Of a DNA stretch of 63,819 nt, positions 34,837 through 43,654 are shown in pieces; positions within the stretch are counted from its first letter, which is position 1; each line of letters starts with the position of its first letter. A program made the position numbers and the translations under genes. A model generated the notes under the pieces. The model was given only the letters and a program-made list of their open reading frames with translations, searched no databases and was not told the origin of the DNA. Source of the DNA: Coriobacteriaceae bacterium AF45-21 (GTDB taxonomy: Bacteria > Actinomycetota > Coriobacteriia > Coriobacteriales > Coriobacteriaceae); NCBI GenBank assembly GCA_027682925.1, contig JAQCYU010000010.1:1-63819 (forward strand), written 5' to 3'.

Positions 34837-36045
34837 ATGGGAATCGTTCTGTCACATACCACGGCACGCGCTGTATACCAAACAGTCAACTCGCTCGCAA
34901 GCCACGCGACCGATCCCATATCTATGGAAAAGATCAAGGTGTCTGCGCCGACCACGTCCAACCTGGAAGCGGCGCGAGCATGGCTCAACAGAAAGAATGT
35001 CGATTCTGAAAGCATCCATGTGCTGACGTTTTCCAATAATGCCAAAAGGCACCGCAAGGGCTGCATCTGCCACTGCACGCGCTATACGTTTGATGCAGAA
35101 AGCTACCTAGAACTCGAGCCGAACGTCTACATCGTCGACATCAAGCTGTGCGCGTTAGAAGCAACAGCCGACCTCAACCTTTCGGAGCTCGTTGAGTATT
35201 ACTTTGAAATCTGCGGCTCCTACGCGCTTGGAACGTCCGACGAAACTCAATATCGCGAGCGCCCAGCCCTAACCAGCGTTGAAGAGCTCAGAGCCTTCTT
35301 TTCAGAGGCATCGGGGTATCGTGGATCTAATAAAGCACTTAAGGCACTTTCTTATGTACGCGAAGGCTGTCGCTCCCCACTCGAAACGGCGTTTGTCATG
35401 ATGCTGACAATGCCCAAGTCAATGGGTGGCTTAGCCATACGCGCTATCAAAACGGACTATCCGATCCCAGTCCCCAAAAGATACGCCGCCCTAACGCGAC
35501 GGACGGTTTTCTACCTCGACGCGCTGCTCGAAAATTCGATGACCGATATCGAATACAACGGCTTTTACCACGACGAGCCCGAACAGCAATCAATTGACGA
35601 GGAACGCCGAAACACGCTGCGAAACATGGGATATGCCGTTATCACAGTTAGTCGTCATTCGTTTTTCAAGCAGTCCGCTTTTAGGCGGGTCATGGAAGCG
35701 ATTCGCATTCGCGAGAAGATATGGCCCGGTCGACTCCCGGATAACTTCGCCATCCTGCAAGAAACTCTTCGTCAATTTGTCTTGCGGCGCTACTTCGAAT
35801 ACGGTCGCCGCGTCCTGGAGACACTCAAAGAAGAAGAGGCCGCCAAGCGCGAAATTGCAAGCCAATATCCGCAAGCTGATGACCCGAGCATCAACGATGT
35901 GCCAGAACCCGACGACATGCAACACGTCGGGGCCCTTGCTGAGGAAATCAATGGGCCTTGGGAATGCGACATGTTCGCAAAAATCGATGAAAACCGCACG
36001 GAAGACGACATGATTATTGATCTAATTGAGAATTCGCTCTTCTAA
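34837..36045 (+). CDS. Orphan protein with a PD-(D/E)XK-like C-terminal domain, copy 2
   Basis: About 402 residues from the chosen ATG 34837 (MGIVLSHTTARAVYQ). It parallels the protein at 25340-26389: YYFEICGSYAL here against MYEMCGTFAV there, then a shared RP-L...EL--F------RG segment, a C-SPLE--F-MML block, and a final FYLDALLEN, DIEYNGFYH, RRNTLRNMGYAVITVSRHSF arrangement. The D, E-Y-N-G pattern suggests a nuclease-like fold of DUF559/Vsr type, though the catalytic lysine is not clear in this copy. A Glu/Lys-rich C-terminal extension is present. The sequence is more AT-rich than neighbours. Confidence 0.6.
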   Translation: MGIVLSHTTARAVYQTVNSLASHATDPISMEKIKVSAPTTSNLEAARAWLNRKNVDSESIHVLTFSNNAKRHRKGCICHCTRYTFDAESYLELEPNVYIVDIKLCALEATADLNLSELVEYYFEICGSYALGTSDETQYRERPALTSVEELRAFFSEASGYRGSNKALKALSYVREGCRSPLETAFVMMLTMPKSMGGLAIRAIKTDYPIPVPKRYAALTRRTVFYLDALLENSMTDIEYNGFYHDEPEQQSIDEERRNTLRNMGYAVITVSRHSFFKQSAFRRVMEAIRIREKIWPGRLPDNFAILQETLRQFVLRRYFEYGRRVLETLKEEEAAKREIASQYPQADDPSINDVPEPDDMQHVGALAEEINGPWECDMFAKIDENRTEDDMIIDLIENSLF

Positions 36046-36058
36046 AGGCGATCTCTGC

Positions 36059-36100
36059 GGATGTCCACCTACATTTTTCGACTTATTCGGCCACCGATGT
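36059..36100. repeat. PTFFDLFG-type repeat relic
   Basis: CCACCTACATTTTTCGACTTATTCGGCCA resembles 34433-34463 (same strand) and the reverse strand of 36237-36277. All three translate to PT-F/Y-F-E/D-L/M-FG. They bracket the orphan nuclease-like gene. Confidence 0.5.
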
Positions 36101-36236
36101 GCCAGATTGGCTGCAGCAATGCTCAATATAACTTTAGATAAAACTGATTCTGCAGGAACTCCCGTAGAGGAAGAACTGATTCTCGCGGTATTTAACACGA
36201 TAAAGTACAAATATGAACAGTTCTAATGCTTCTCAA

Positions 36237-36277
36237 GGTGGCTTTCTTAGCATGCTGGCCGAACATCTCGAAATATG
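36237..36277. repeat. PTYFEMFG-type repeat relic, inverted
   Basis: On the minus strand it reads CCAACATATTTCGAGATGTTCGGCC, related to the copies at 34433 and 36059. No intact gene contains it. Confidence 0.45.
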
Positions 36278-36360
36278 TTGGCGAGCATTGCGTCGATGTC
36301 TCCCAACCCGCAGAAAATCGCAGAGGCGGCAAGCAGTCATCGAAATTAACGTAAATAGTA

Positions 36361-36420
36361 TTGACATATGAACATGCGCTCATATAATCGGAAGTAAGTT
36401 ATATGAGCGCATGTTCATAT
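36361..36420 (+). promoter_or_regulatory. Metal-operon promoter with two ArsR-type operators
   Basis: A near-consensus promoter reads TTGACA (36361-36366), 16 bases, TATAAT (36383-36388). Operator 1, ATATGAACATGCGCTCATAT (36366-36385), covers the spacer and -10. Operator 2, ATATGAGCGCATGTTCATAT (36401-36420), is its inverse and lies over the expected transcription start. Both fit the imperfect palindrome TGA-x-CA-x2-TG-x-TCA bound by SmtB/ArsR repressors. A third half-related site precedes the ATPase gene. Confidence 0.85.
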
Positions 36421-36434
36421 GAAAGGATGTTGCA

Positions 36435-36800
36435 ATGAGCAGCCACGCTGATGAAACAAAGACTGGCATCGAGGCCACCGAGCTGATCGTCCCCACCACC
36501 TGCTCGCCCGAGGACCTTCCCGACGAGGAGCTGTTGTACGACCTGGCCGACCTGTTCAAGGTCTTCAGCGACACCACACGCATCAAGATCCTCTATGCCC
36601 TCATGGGCCGCGAGCTCTGCGTGGCTGACATCGCCGAAGCGACCGCAACCTCGCAGTCGGCAGTATCGCACCAGCTGCGCACGCTTAAGCAGTCGCACCT
36701 GGTCAAGTTCCGCCGCGACGGCCGCAACATTCTCTACTCGCTCGCCGACGATCACGTCTACACCATGCTTAACCAGGGCATGAGCCATATCTGCGAATAG
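36435..36800 (+). CDS. ArsR/SmtB-family metal-sensing repressor
   Basis: A 121-residue winged-helix repressor. The recognition helix is in TSQSAVSHQLRTL, and ELCVADIAEAT is the alpha-3 metal site (Cys next to Val-Ala-Asp) of Cd/Pb/Zn-type sensors. The Cys in TTCSPEDL near residue 22 and terminal HICE could complete a site. It sits directly behind two operators and ahead of an HMA chaperone and a P-type ATPase, so it most likely represses its own operon until Zn, Cd or Pb enters the cell. GAAAGG precedes ATG 36435. Confidence 0.9.
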   Translation: MSSHADETKTGIEATELIVPTTCSPEDLPDEELLYDLADLFKVFSDTTRIKILYALMGRELCVADIAEATATSQSAVSHQLRTLKQSHLVKFRRDGRNILYSLADDHVYTMLNQGMSHICE

Positions 36801-36863
36801 CAATCAACCACGGTATCAGCGCGGCCGGCACCCAGACCGCTAACACAGGGAAAGGAACCCACC

Positions 36864-37082
36864 ATGAAAAAGCAGTTCAAGCTCGACGAGATCGATTGCG
36901 CCAACTGCGCGCGCGAGCTTCAGGACGAACTTGCCAAGCTCGAGGGCGTCAAGTCCGTTTCGGTCAACTTTATGACCCAGAAGCTGACACTCGAGGCCGA
37001 CGACGCCAAGTTCGACGAGGTCCTGGACCGCGTCGTTGAGTTCACCGCCGACGCCGAGCCGGACTGCGAGATCATTCTCTAA
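36864..37082 (+). CDS. HMA-domain metallochaperone-like protein
   Basis: A 72-residue single heavy-metal-associated domain with the metal motif DCANCARELQ at about residues 9-18, preceding a beta-alpha-beta pattern (KSVSVNFMTQKLTLEA). Such proteins pass metal ions to P-type ATPases. The neighbouring ATPase lacks its own N-terminal HMA domain, so this free domain probably substitutes for it. The acidic C-terminus resembles Zn/Cd-type domains. GGAAAGGA precedes the start. Confidence 0.88.
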   Translation: MKKQFKLDEIDCANCARELQDELAKLEGVKSVSVNFMTQKLTLEADDAKFDEVLDRVVEFTADAEPDCEIIL

Positions 37083-37105
37083 CCCGCGCATACGTTGACC
37101 TGCGA

Positions 37106-37128
37106 GGCCGCGCTTGCCGCGGCCTTTG
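37106..37128 (+). terminator. GC hairpin between chaperone and ATPase genes
   Basis: GGCCGCG and CGCGGCC enclose CTTGC and are followed by TTTGCT. It may lower read-through into the ATPase gene, which has its own operator. Confidence 0.55.
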
Positions 37129-37137
37129 CTCGCGAAA

Positions 37138-37160
37138 TTATATGAGCGAGTGTTCATAAA
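37138..37160 (+). promoter_or_regulatory. Third ArsR-type operator, upstream of the ATPase
   Basis: TTATATGAGCGAGTGTTCATAAA differs from operator 2 by a few bases and ends 21 bases before the ATPase start, suggesting separate metal control of the pump. Confidence 0.7.
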
Positions 37161-37181
37161 CTCAAATGAGAGGTTTGAATC

Positions 37182-39133
37182 ATGACAGCCGCCGATCCCA
37201 AAAAGAAAAAGAAGAAGCGCAAGAAGAAAGAGTCCCTTGAGCATAAGCGCAACCGCATCCTGGTAGCACTGGGCATTTTTGCCGTTGTTTATGCCCTCGA
37301 CGAGCTCGGCGCCCTCACTATCGCATTTGGGGAGCCCGGCAACATCTACGCCAGCTTTGTGCTGTTCCTCGTGCCGTTTTTGATTGCCGGCTACGACGTA
37401 CTGCAAAAGGCATTCAATAACATCCGCCGCGGCAAGGCCTTCGACGAGAGCTTCCTCATGGCCGTCGCGACCATCGGCGCGTTTGCATGGTGCTCTTCCC
37501 CGACACCGACCCGCACATGGCCGAAGGTGCCGCTGTCATGCTGTTCTACCAGGTCGGCGAGTTGTTCCAGGCATACGCCGTGGGCAAGAGCCGCAAGTCG
37601 ATCAGTGCCATGATGAACATCGCGCCCGACTACGCTAACGTCGAGCAAGCCGACGGCACACTCGAACAGGTCTTTCCCGATGACATCGCCGTCGGCACCG
37701 TGATCGTGGTCAAGCCCGGCGAGCGCGTGCCTATCGACGGCGTCATCGTCGAGGGCGAAACCCAGCTCGACACCGCCGCACTCACGGGCGAGTCGGTCCC
37801 CCGCCCGGCCAAGACCGGCGACGATATCATCAGCGGTTGCATCAACATGACGGGCCTCATCCACGTGCGCACCACCAAGCCCTTTGGCGAGTCAACCGTC
37901 GCGCGTGTTCTGGAGCTCGTGGAGAATGCCAGCGAAAAGAAGGCGCGCACCGAGAACTTCATCACGCGCTTTGCCCGCGTCTACACCCCCGCCGTCACTG
38001 GCGCTGCCGCGGTGCTCGCGCTTGGCGGCGGCCTGGTGACTGGCGCTTGGTCCGATTGGATCCTGCGCGGCCTGACCTTCCTGGTCGTCAGCTGCCCGTG
38101 CGCGTTGGTGATCAGCGTGCCGCTCAGTTTCTTTGGCGGCATCGGCGGCGCCTCCAAGCTGGGCGTCCTCATCAAGGGCTCCAACTACCTCGAGACGCTC
38201 GCCGACGTGGACACCGCCGTCTTCGACAAGACCGGCACGCTCACCAACGGCACGTCCTCGGTCGTGGCAGTACACCCCGAAGCCGGCTATACCGAGCAAT
38301 CGCTGCTTGAGGTCGCAGCCCTCGCTGAGTCATTCTCCGATCATCCCATCGCGCAGTCGGTGCGCGCCGCCTTCCAGGGCGAGCTCGACCCCAAGCGCGT
38401 TAGCGACTCCGCCAATGACGCGGGTCACGGCGTGACGGCAACCATCGACGGCAAGCACGTCGTCATTGGCAACGCAAAGATGCTCGCCGCGGCCGGCGTT
38501 GAAGCACCGGACTGTGAGGTTGTCGGCACGATCCTCCACGTGCTCGTTGACGGCGTGTACGCCGGCCACATCGTGATTGCAGACACCGTTAAGGCCGATG
38601 CGGAGCAAACGATTCGCGACCTGCATGCCGCCGGTATCAACCGCACCGTCATGCTCACGGGCGACCGCGAGGAGGTTGCAGCGTCTGTGGCCAAGCAACT
38701 CGGTCTCGACGAGTTCCACGCGCAGCTCCTGCCGGGCGACAAGGTCGAGCGCGTTGAGGCGCTACTCGCGGCCGAAAGTGGCAAGGGCAAGCTCGCCTTT
38801 GTCGGCGACGGTATCAACGACGCGCCTGTGCTTACGCGCGCCGATGTGGGCATTGCCATGGGCGCCATGGGCTCCGACGCCGCGATCGAGGCCGCCGACG
38901 TGGTGCTGATGGACGACAAGCCGTCCAACATTTCCCGCGCGATCCGCGTGGCGCGCAAGACCATGTCGATTGTTTGGCAGAACATAATCTTTGCGCTGGG
39001 TATTAAGTTGCTGATTCTGGTGCTCGCGGCGCTTGGCATCGCAAATATGTGGCTTGCCGTGTTTGGCGACGTGGGCGTGGCGATCATCGCCATCCTGAAC
39101 GCCATGCGCGCGATGGGTGTCAAGAACCTGTAG
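37182..39133 (+). CDS. Heavy-metal P1B-type ATPase (Zn/Cd/Pb type), one apparent frameshift
   Basis: This inner-membrane pump exports divalent metal using ATP. The N-terminus has a very basic stretch (KKKKKKRKKK, residues about 6-16) and no HMA domain. Motifs follow in order: TGES actuator loop, SCPCALVIS metal-binding helix, DKTGTLT phosphorylation site and GDGINDAP hinge, ending with two helices. A missing A near 37485 shifts the frame (restored: GAFAMVLFPDTDPHMAEGAAVMLFYQVGE), giving about 650 residues, normal for the family. Context with the ELCV-type ArsR sensor favours Zn, Cd or Pb over copper. Confidence 0.92.
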
Positions 39134-39146
39134 CTTGTACTCGGAC

Positions 39147-39277
39147 GGTCCCGGCAGGGATGTCCCCTCCAAAACGTCCTCGGCAAATGTGGCCCCGTTG
39201 TCCTGCTCCTACGGGGCTATAGACAACGGGGCCACTTGCCTGCGGAATGTTTTGGAGGGGACATCCCTGCCGGGACC
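39147..39277. repeat. 131-bp nested hairpin after the metal ATPase
   Basis: A perfect 29-bp inverted repeat (39147-39175 with 39249-39277, starting GGTCCCGGCAGGGATGTCCC) encloses a second stem (39182-39202 with 39222-39240) around a short loop. It may terminate transcription, but its length and perfection suggest a MITE-like or regulatory element. Confidence 0.85.
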
Positions 39278-39355
39278 TGCGGCAACATCGCCGGTGGTTC
39301 TTGGGCATCGCTTGCTGGCGGGGTTCCTTGGCTGAGTTAGACTTGGTTGATGGGG

Positions 39356-39732
39356 TTACTGATCCCGGTCGCCGTCCCGGCCCAGCATTGCCCTTAGCTT
39401 CTCAAAGCTTTCCTCGCTTAGGCAGTGCTCCATGTGGCAGCCCTCTTGCGAGGCAACCTCTGCCGAAACGCCTGCGTCCTCGAGCAGCCCCACAAAAAAG
39501 CAGTGGCGCTCCCACATTTGGCGAGCGACCTCCAGACCACGCTCCGTCAGATGAACGTCGCGCTTGCCCATTTCGACATAGCCGTTGCTTCCAGCGTCGC
39601 CATGGCCTTGGAAACGCTCGCCTTGGTTACGCCGAGGTACTCCGCAACGTCGATCGAGCGCACGATGCCCTGGCGTTCCGACAGAACGTAGATCGATTCG
39701 AGATAGTCTTCTCCGGATTCACGTAGGGCCAT
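39356..39732 (-). CDS. DtxR/MntR-family metal-dependent regulator, one apparent frameshift
   Basis: The N-terminal helix-turn-helix reads SGEDYLESIYVLSERQG...VAEYLGVTKASVSKAMATLE, typical of DtxR/MntR. The C-terminal frame continues MGKRDVHLTERGLEVARQMWERHCFF and has GCHMEHCLSEESFEKL, the metal-ligand region. A missing A near 39584 separates them (restored: LEANGYVEMGKRDV), giving about 125 residues. Such proteins repress metal uptake or activate export when Mn or Fe is bound. It is convergent with the P-type ATPase and its targets are not evident in this window. Confidence 0.87.
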
Positions 39733-39942
39733 GGGCCGCCTTTCGCGATGATTGCTAGTTAGCCTTTGGATACTTTCCTTGGCTTACTTTACCGCAAAAG
39801 TTGCCCATGTCTTACTACGTTGTTTAAAAAGTTAACCGTGTTTCACAAAACGCACGGGACGAAAACAAAACGGGGACACACCCCGCAAGGAGCGTCCCCA
39901 GCTGCCGGCAGAAAAGGAACGTCCCCAAGTGCCGGGTCGCAG
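39733..39942. other. Short intergenic stretch with a GGGGAC-rich repeat
   Basis: This contains GGGGACACACCCCGC and two CGTCCCCA-type strings near 39874-39930 that can pair in short stems. No gene is seen. Confidence 0.4.
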
Positions 39943-40713
39943 CTACACGAGTCCAAAGTGCTTCGCAGCGTTGTAGATGCCGTCGTCGTCTACGGCGGTC
40001 GTTACGTAGGTCGCCGCGGCCTTCACGGTATCCTGCGCGTTGCCCATGGCCACGCTCGTGCCCACGGCGGAAAACATCGACAGGTCGTTCTCGCCGTCGC
40101 CAAAGGCAATCGCCTCGCTCGCGTCGATACCAAGCCGCTCGAGCGTCGCCGCCACGCCCAGGTCCTTGCCGCCGTTAGCGGGAATAATGTCGCAGAACAG
40201 TTCGCACCAGCGCGTGGTGATCGAATGCGACACGGCGTCGGTCACGATATGTTCGTCGGCCGGGTCCACAAAGGCGCAGAACTGGTAGACCGGTGCGTCA
40301 AAGGCGTGCTCAAACGGCTCCTCGTGGTAGACGATTCCCGCGTTGCTGCCAGCCGTCACCACGCGCTCGGACAGGCGGTTCACAAACGAGTTCTCGCCCT
40401 GCATGCACAGCGAGTCGTAGCGCCCCTGCGCCACCTGGTCCACAATCACCGCGACGTCGTCCGGATCGATCGGGCAGCTACGGTAGACGCCCTCGGCATC
40501 AAAGCAGTGCTGGCCCGAGAGCGTAATGTACGCATCCCAGCCCAGGTCGAACAGCCAGTCCGGCATCTGGTAGGTCGTACGGCCCGTGGCGATCACGCAC
40601 GCGATCCCCTGCTCGTGAAAGCTGTCGAGCACCTGCTGCGCCGACGCCGGAATCCGATGGGTCTTAAAGCTCAGCAGCGTACCGTCGATATCGAAAAACG
40701 CGGCTTTGATCAT
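39943..40713 (-). CDS. Cof-type HAD phosphatase
   Basis: A 256-residue HAD hydrolase of the Cof/YbiV group. Motif I is FFDIDGTLLSF near the start, motif II lies in CVIATGRTTYQM, and motif IV is AFGDGENDLSMFSAVG; a large C2 cap lies between residues about 80 and 190. Family members dephosphorylate sugar phosphates, flavin precursors or nucleotides. It starts 6 bases from the end of the ABC-F gene on the same strand and may be cotranscribed with it. Confidence 0.9.
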   Translation of the reverse strand: MIKAAFFDIDGTLLSFKTHRIPASAQQVLDSFHEQGIACVIATGRTTYQMPDWLFDLGWDAYITLSGQHCFDAEGVYRSCPIDPDDVAVIVDQVAQGRYDSLCMQGENSFVNRLSERVVTAGSNAGIVYHEEPFEHAFDAPVYQFCAFVDPADEHIVTDAVSHSITTRWCELFCDIIPANGGKDLGVAATLERLGIDASEAIAFGDGENDLSMFSAVGTSVAMGNAQDTVKAAATYVTTAVDDDGIYNAAKHFGLV

Positions 40714-40719
40714 CCTCGT

Positions 40720-42578
40720 CTACTCCTCGCCCTCGAGCTTCTCGCTCGCCTCGAGCCACGCCATCTCCAACTCGTCCATAGCGGCGTGGGCATCGTCGAT
40801 CTTTGCCTGCTGCTCGCCGAGCGCGGTGTAGTTGGTCGGATCGACCTGGGCCATGGCGGCCTCGGCCTCCTCCACGCGGGCGCGCTGCGTCTCCATCTTG
40901 CGCTCGAGCGAGCTCACCTCACGGCGAAGCTTTTGACGTTCGGCGTTGGAAAGGCCATTGGGCTGACCGCTCGACTTGGGCTTTTCGGCCGCAGCCGCCG
41001 CGGCACCGGTGTCGAACGTGCCGATCTTGGCGCTCGGCGCGCCCACGGGCTCGCCCTCGGCCGTGGCGTTGCACAGGCGCAGGTACTGGTCGACGCCGCC
41101 GGGCATATGCGTCAGATGGCCATCGAGCAGCGCCCACTGCTGGTCGGTCACGCGCTCCATGAGGAAACGGTCGTGCGTCACCAGAATCAGCGTGCCGGGC
41201 CAGCCGTCGAGCAGATCCTCGACAATCGCGAGCATGTCGGTATCCAGATCGTTGCCGGGCTCGTCCAGGATGAGCACGTTGGGCTCGTCCAGGATTGTCA
41301 GCAGCAGCGACAGGCGACGGCGCTGGCCGCCCGAAAGATCGCCGATGCGGCTCCAGAGCTGTTGCGTCGTAAAGCCCAGACGTTCGCAGAGCTTCTCGGG
41401 CGAAGTCTCCTTGCCGTCGATGACGTAGTACTTCTTATAGTTGCTGAGCACCTCGCGGATCGTGTCGCCCATGTAGGGCTCGAGCTCCTCGAGCTGCTGC
41501 GACAGCACGCCAAAGCGCACCGTCTGGCCGATCTTCACGCGGCCGCGCAGGGGCGCGATCTTGCCCTGAATCACGTCGAGCAGCGTCGACTTGCCGGCGC
41601 CGTTCTCACCCAAAAGACCATAGCGGTCGCCCGCACCAATGAGCCAGGTCACATCGGAGAGCACCTGCTTGGGCGCGCCGCCGGCATCCGCATAGCCGGC
41701 GTCCACGTCGACCACATCGATAACCTGCTTGCCCAGGCGGCTCACGGCCAGGCGCTTGAGCTCCAGCTCGTCACGCACGGGCGGCACGTCGGCGATCAGC
41801 TCGCGAGCGGCATCCACGCGAAACTTGGGCTTGGTGGAACGAGCCTGGGCACCGCGGCTCAGCCACGCGAGCTCCTTGCGTGCCATGTTGCGACGGCGCT
41901 CCTCGGTAACCGCGGCCATGCGGTCGCGCTCCACGCGCTGCAGGATATATGCGGAGTAACCGCCCTCGAAGGGATCGACCTGGCCGTCGTGGACCTCCCA
42001 CATACTGGTGCAGACCTCGTCCAAGAACCAGCGGTCGTGCGTGACCACGAGCATGGCGCCCTGACCGCGCTGCCAGCGGGCCTTTAAGTGACGCGCGAGC
42101 CAGTTGATGGTGCGCATGTCCAGGTGGTTGGTGGGCTCGTCGAGCATGAGCACGTCGTAGTCGCCGATCAGCAGGCGCGCGAGGTCCACGCGGCGGCGCT
42201 GGCCGCCCGAGAGCTCGCCCACCGTGCCCTCCCAAGGCACATCGCTGATGAGGCCGGCCAGAATCTGGCGCGTACGCGGCTCGACGCCCACTCGTACTCG
42301 GGCGTGTCGCCCACAACGGCATGGTGCACGGTATCGGTGTCGACAAGCTGGTCCTTTTGGCCGAGCAGACCGATCGTGGTGCCGCGGCGATGCGTCACGC
42401 GTCCGTCATCGGGCTCCAGCGTGCCGGCGAGCACGCTCAACAGCGTCGACTTGCCGTCGCCGTTTTTACCGACAATACCAATGCGGTCGCCCTCGCCCAC
42501 GCCGAGCGTCACGCTATCGAAAATATGCTTGGTGGGAAACTCTAGGCTGACGGAATCGCATCCCAAAAGAATCGCCAT
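40720..42578 (-). CDS. ABC-F ATPase, one apparent frameshift
   Basis: A soluble tandem-ABC protein of about 619 residues with no membrane segments. The first domain has GKNGDGKST; after the break come LSGGQRRRVDLARLL and VLMLDEPTNHLD. The second has GENGAGKST, DLSGGQRRRLSLLL and VLILDEPGNDLD. The linker and a coiled-coil C-terminus (residues about 540-610) fit the Uup/EttA/ABC-F group, which act on ribosomes or, for Uup, on branched DNA. A missing G near 42289 shifts the frame. AAGGAG precedes ATG 42578. GNDLD and the C-terminal coil favour a Uup-like protein. Confidence 0.9.
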
Positions 42579-42636
42579 ATGACCTGCTCCTTCGTAGAAA
42601 TTCAACGTTGTCCATGATAGCAGCGAGCCCCACCCC

Positions 42637-42672
42637 AAACCACTACGAGGTGCCTGTCCCCTTTGTGGTGGT
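42637..42672. repeat. ACCACCACAAAGG repeat, copy 2, inverted
   Basis: The reverse strand reads ACCACCACAAAGGGGACAGG, continuing CACCTCGTAGTGGTTT, nearly identical to 29832-29866. It lies just upstream of the ABC-F gene. Confidence 0.65.
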
Positions 42673-42689
42673 CGATTCGGTCGCAGAGC

Positions 42690-42726
42690 AAAAAGGCGGG
42701 CCATCTCCCGCAAGAGATGACCCGCC
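42690..42726 (-). terminator. Terminator of the pst operon
   Basis: On the minus strand GGCGGGTCATCTC and GAGATGGCCCGCC form a 13-bp stem with one mismatch, followed by TTTTTGC. It lies 57 bases past the pstB stop. Confidence 0.85.
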
Positions 42727-42782
42727 TCTCCAATCAGTCCCGCGGCAACCGTGGCCGCCGCGGGCCTCAAGCATGTCCCGGA

Positions 42783-43654
42783 CTAGGAGAACATGCCGGT
42801 GAGGTAATCATTCAGCCGCTTATCCTTGGGCCGTTGGAAAATCTCGTCGGTCTCGTCGTACTCGACCATATCGCCCATGTAGAAGAACGCCGTGCGGTTG
42901 GACACGCGCGACGCCTGTTCCATGTTGTGTGTCACGATGACGATGGCGCGGTCGGCAACGATCGATGACATGAGGTCCTCGATTGCCAGCGTCGAGATGG
43001 GATCGAGCGCCGAGCAGGGCTCGTCGAACAGAATCACGTCGGGGTTGAGCGCGAGCGTGCGCGCGATGCACAAACGCTGCTGCTGGCCGCCCGAAAGCGC
43101 GTAGGCGCTCTTGTCCAGCTTGTCCTTGACCTCGTCCCACAGCGCCGCACCGCGCAAGCTCTCCTCGACCATGCGGTCGAGCTCGTCGCGGTCGGTGATG
43201 CCGTGGCGCTTGGGCACAAACGTGATGTTGTCGCGAATGGACTTGCGGAACGGGTTTGGCTGCTGGAACACCATGCCAATGGACCGGCGCAGCTCGTAGG
43301 TGTTCTCGGTCTTGGTGTTCACGTTGCGGCCGCGGTAGTTGATCTCGCCCTCCACGCGACAGCCGCGAATCTCGCGATTCATGAGGTTGAGGCTGCGCAA
43401 GAAGGTCGACTTGCCGCAGCCCGAAGGCCCGATGAGCGCCGTGATCTCGCCCTTGTGGAAGTCGAGCGACGTGTCGTGCAGCGCATGGTGGTCGCCATAG
43501 TACACGTTGACGTCCTTGGTGGAGAGCACGACCTCGTCGCTCACGGCCTTGCCACTCACGCGCACGTGCTTCTCGCTCTCCCCCACACTCGACAGAAAGT
43601 CTGGGTCTCGGACGTGGCCGCATCGGTTGCGGGCGTCGCATTTATCTCGCTCAT
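42783..43654 (-). CDS. pstB: Phosphate ABC transporter ATP-binding protein, one apparent frameshift
   Basis: PstB energises high-affinity phosphate import with PstSCA. It has Walker A IGPSGCGKST, signature LSGGQQQRLCIAR and Walker B VILFDEPCSALDP. The ATG at 43654 overlaps the pstA stop as ATGA and follows AAGGAGG; a missing T near 43610 breaks the frame between this start and the body (restored: ETQTFLSSVGESEKHVRVSG). Without that correction the frame would have to begin at a GTG at 43586, lacking a ribosome site. Restored length is about 290 residues. Confidence 0.94.

Noticed and set aside
39766..42087. Long plus-strand open frame (773 codons)
   Set aside because: It is antisense to the HAD and ABC-F genes, whose motifs are unambiguous; the shadow has no recognisable domain.
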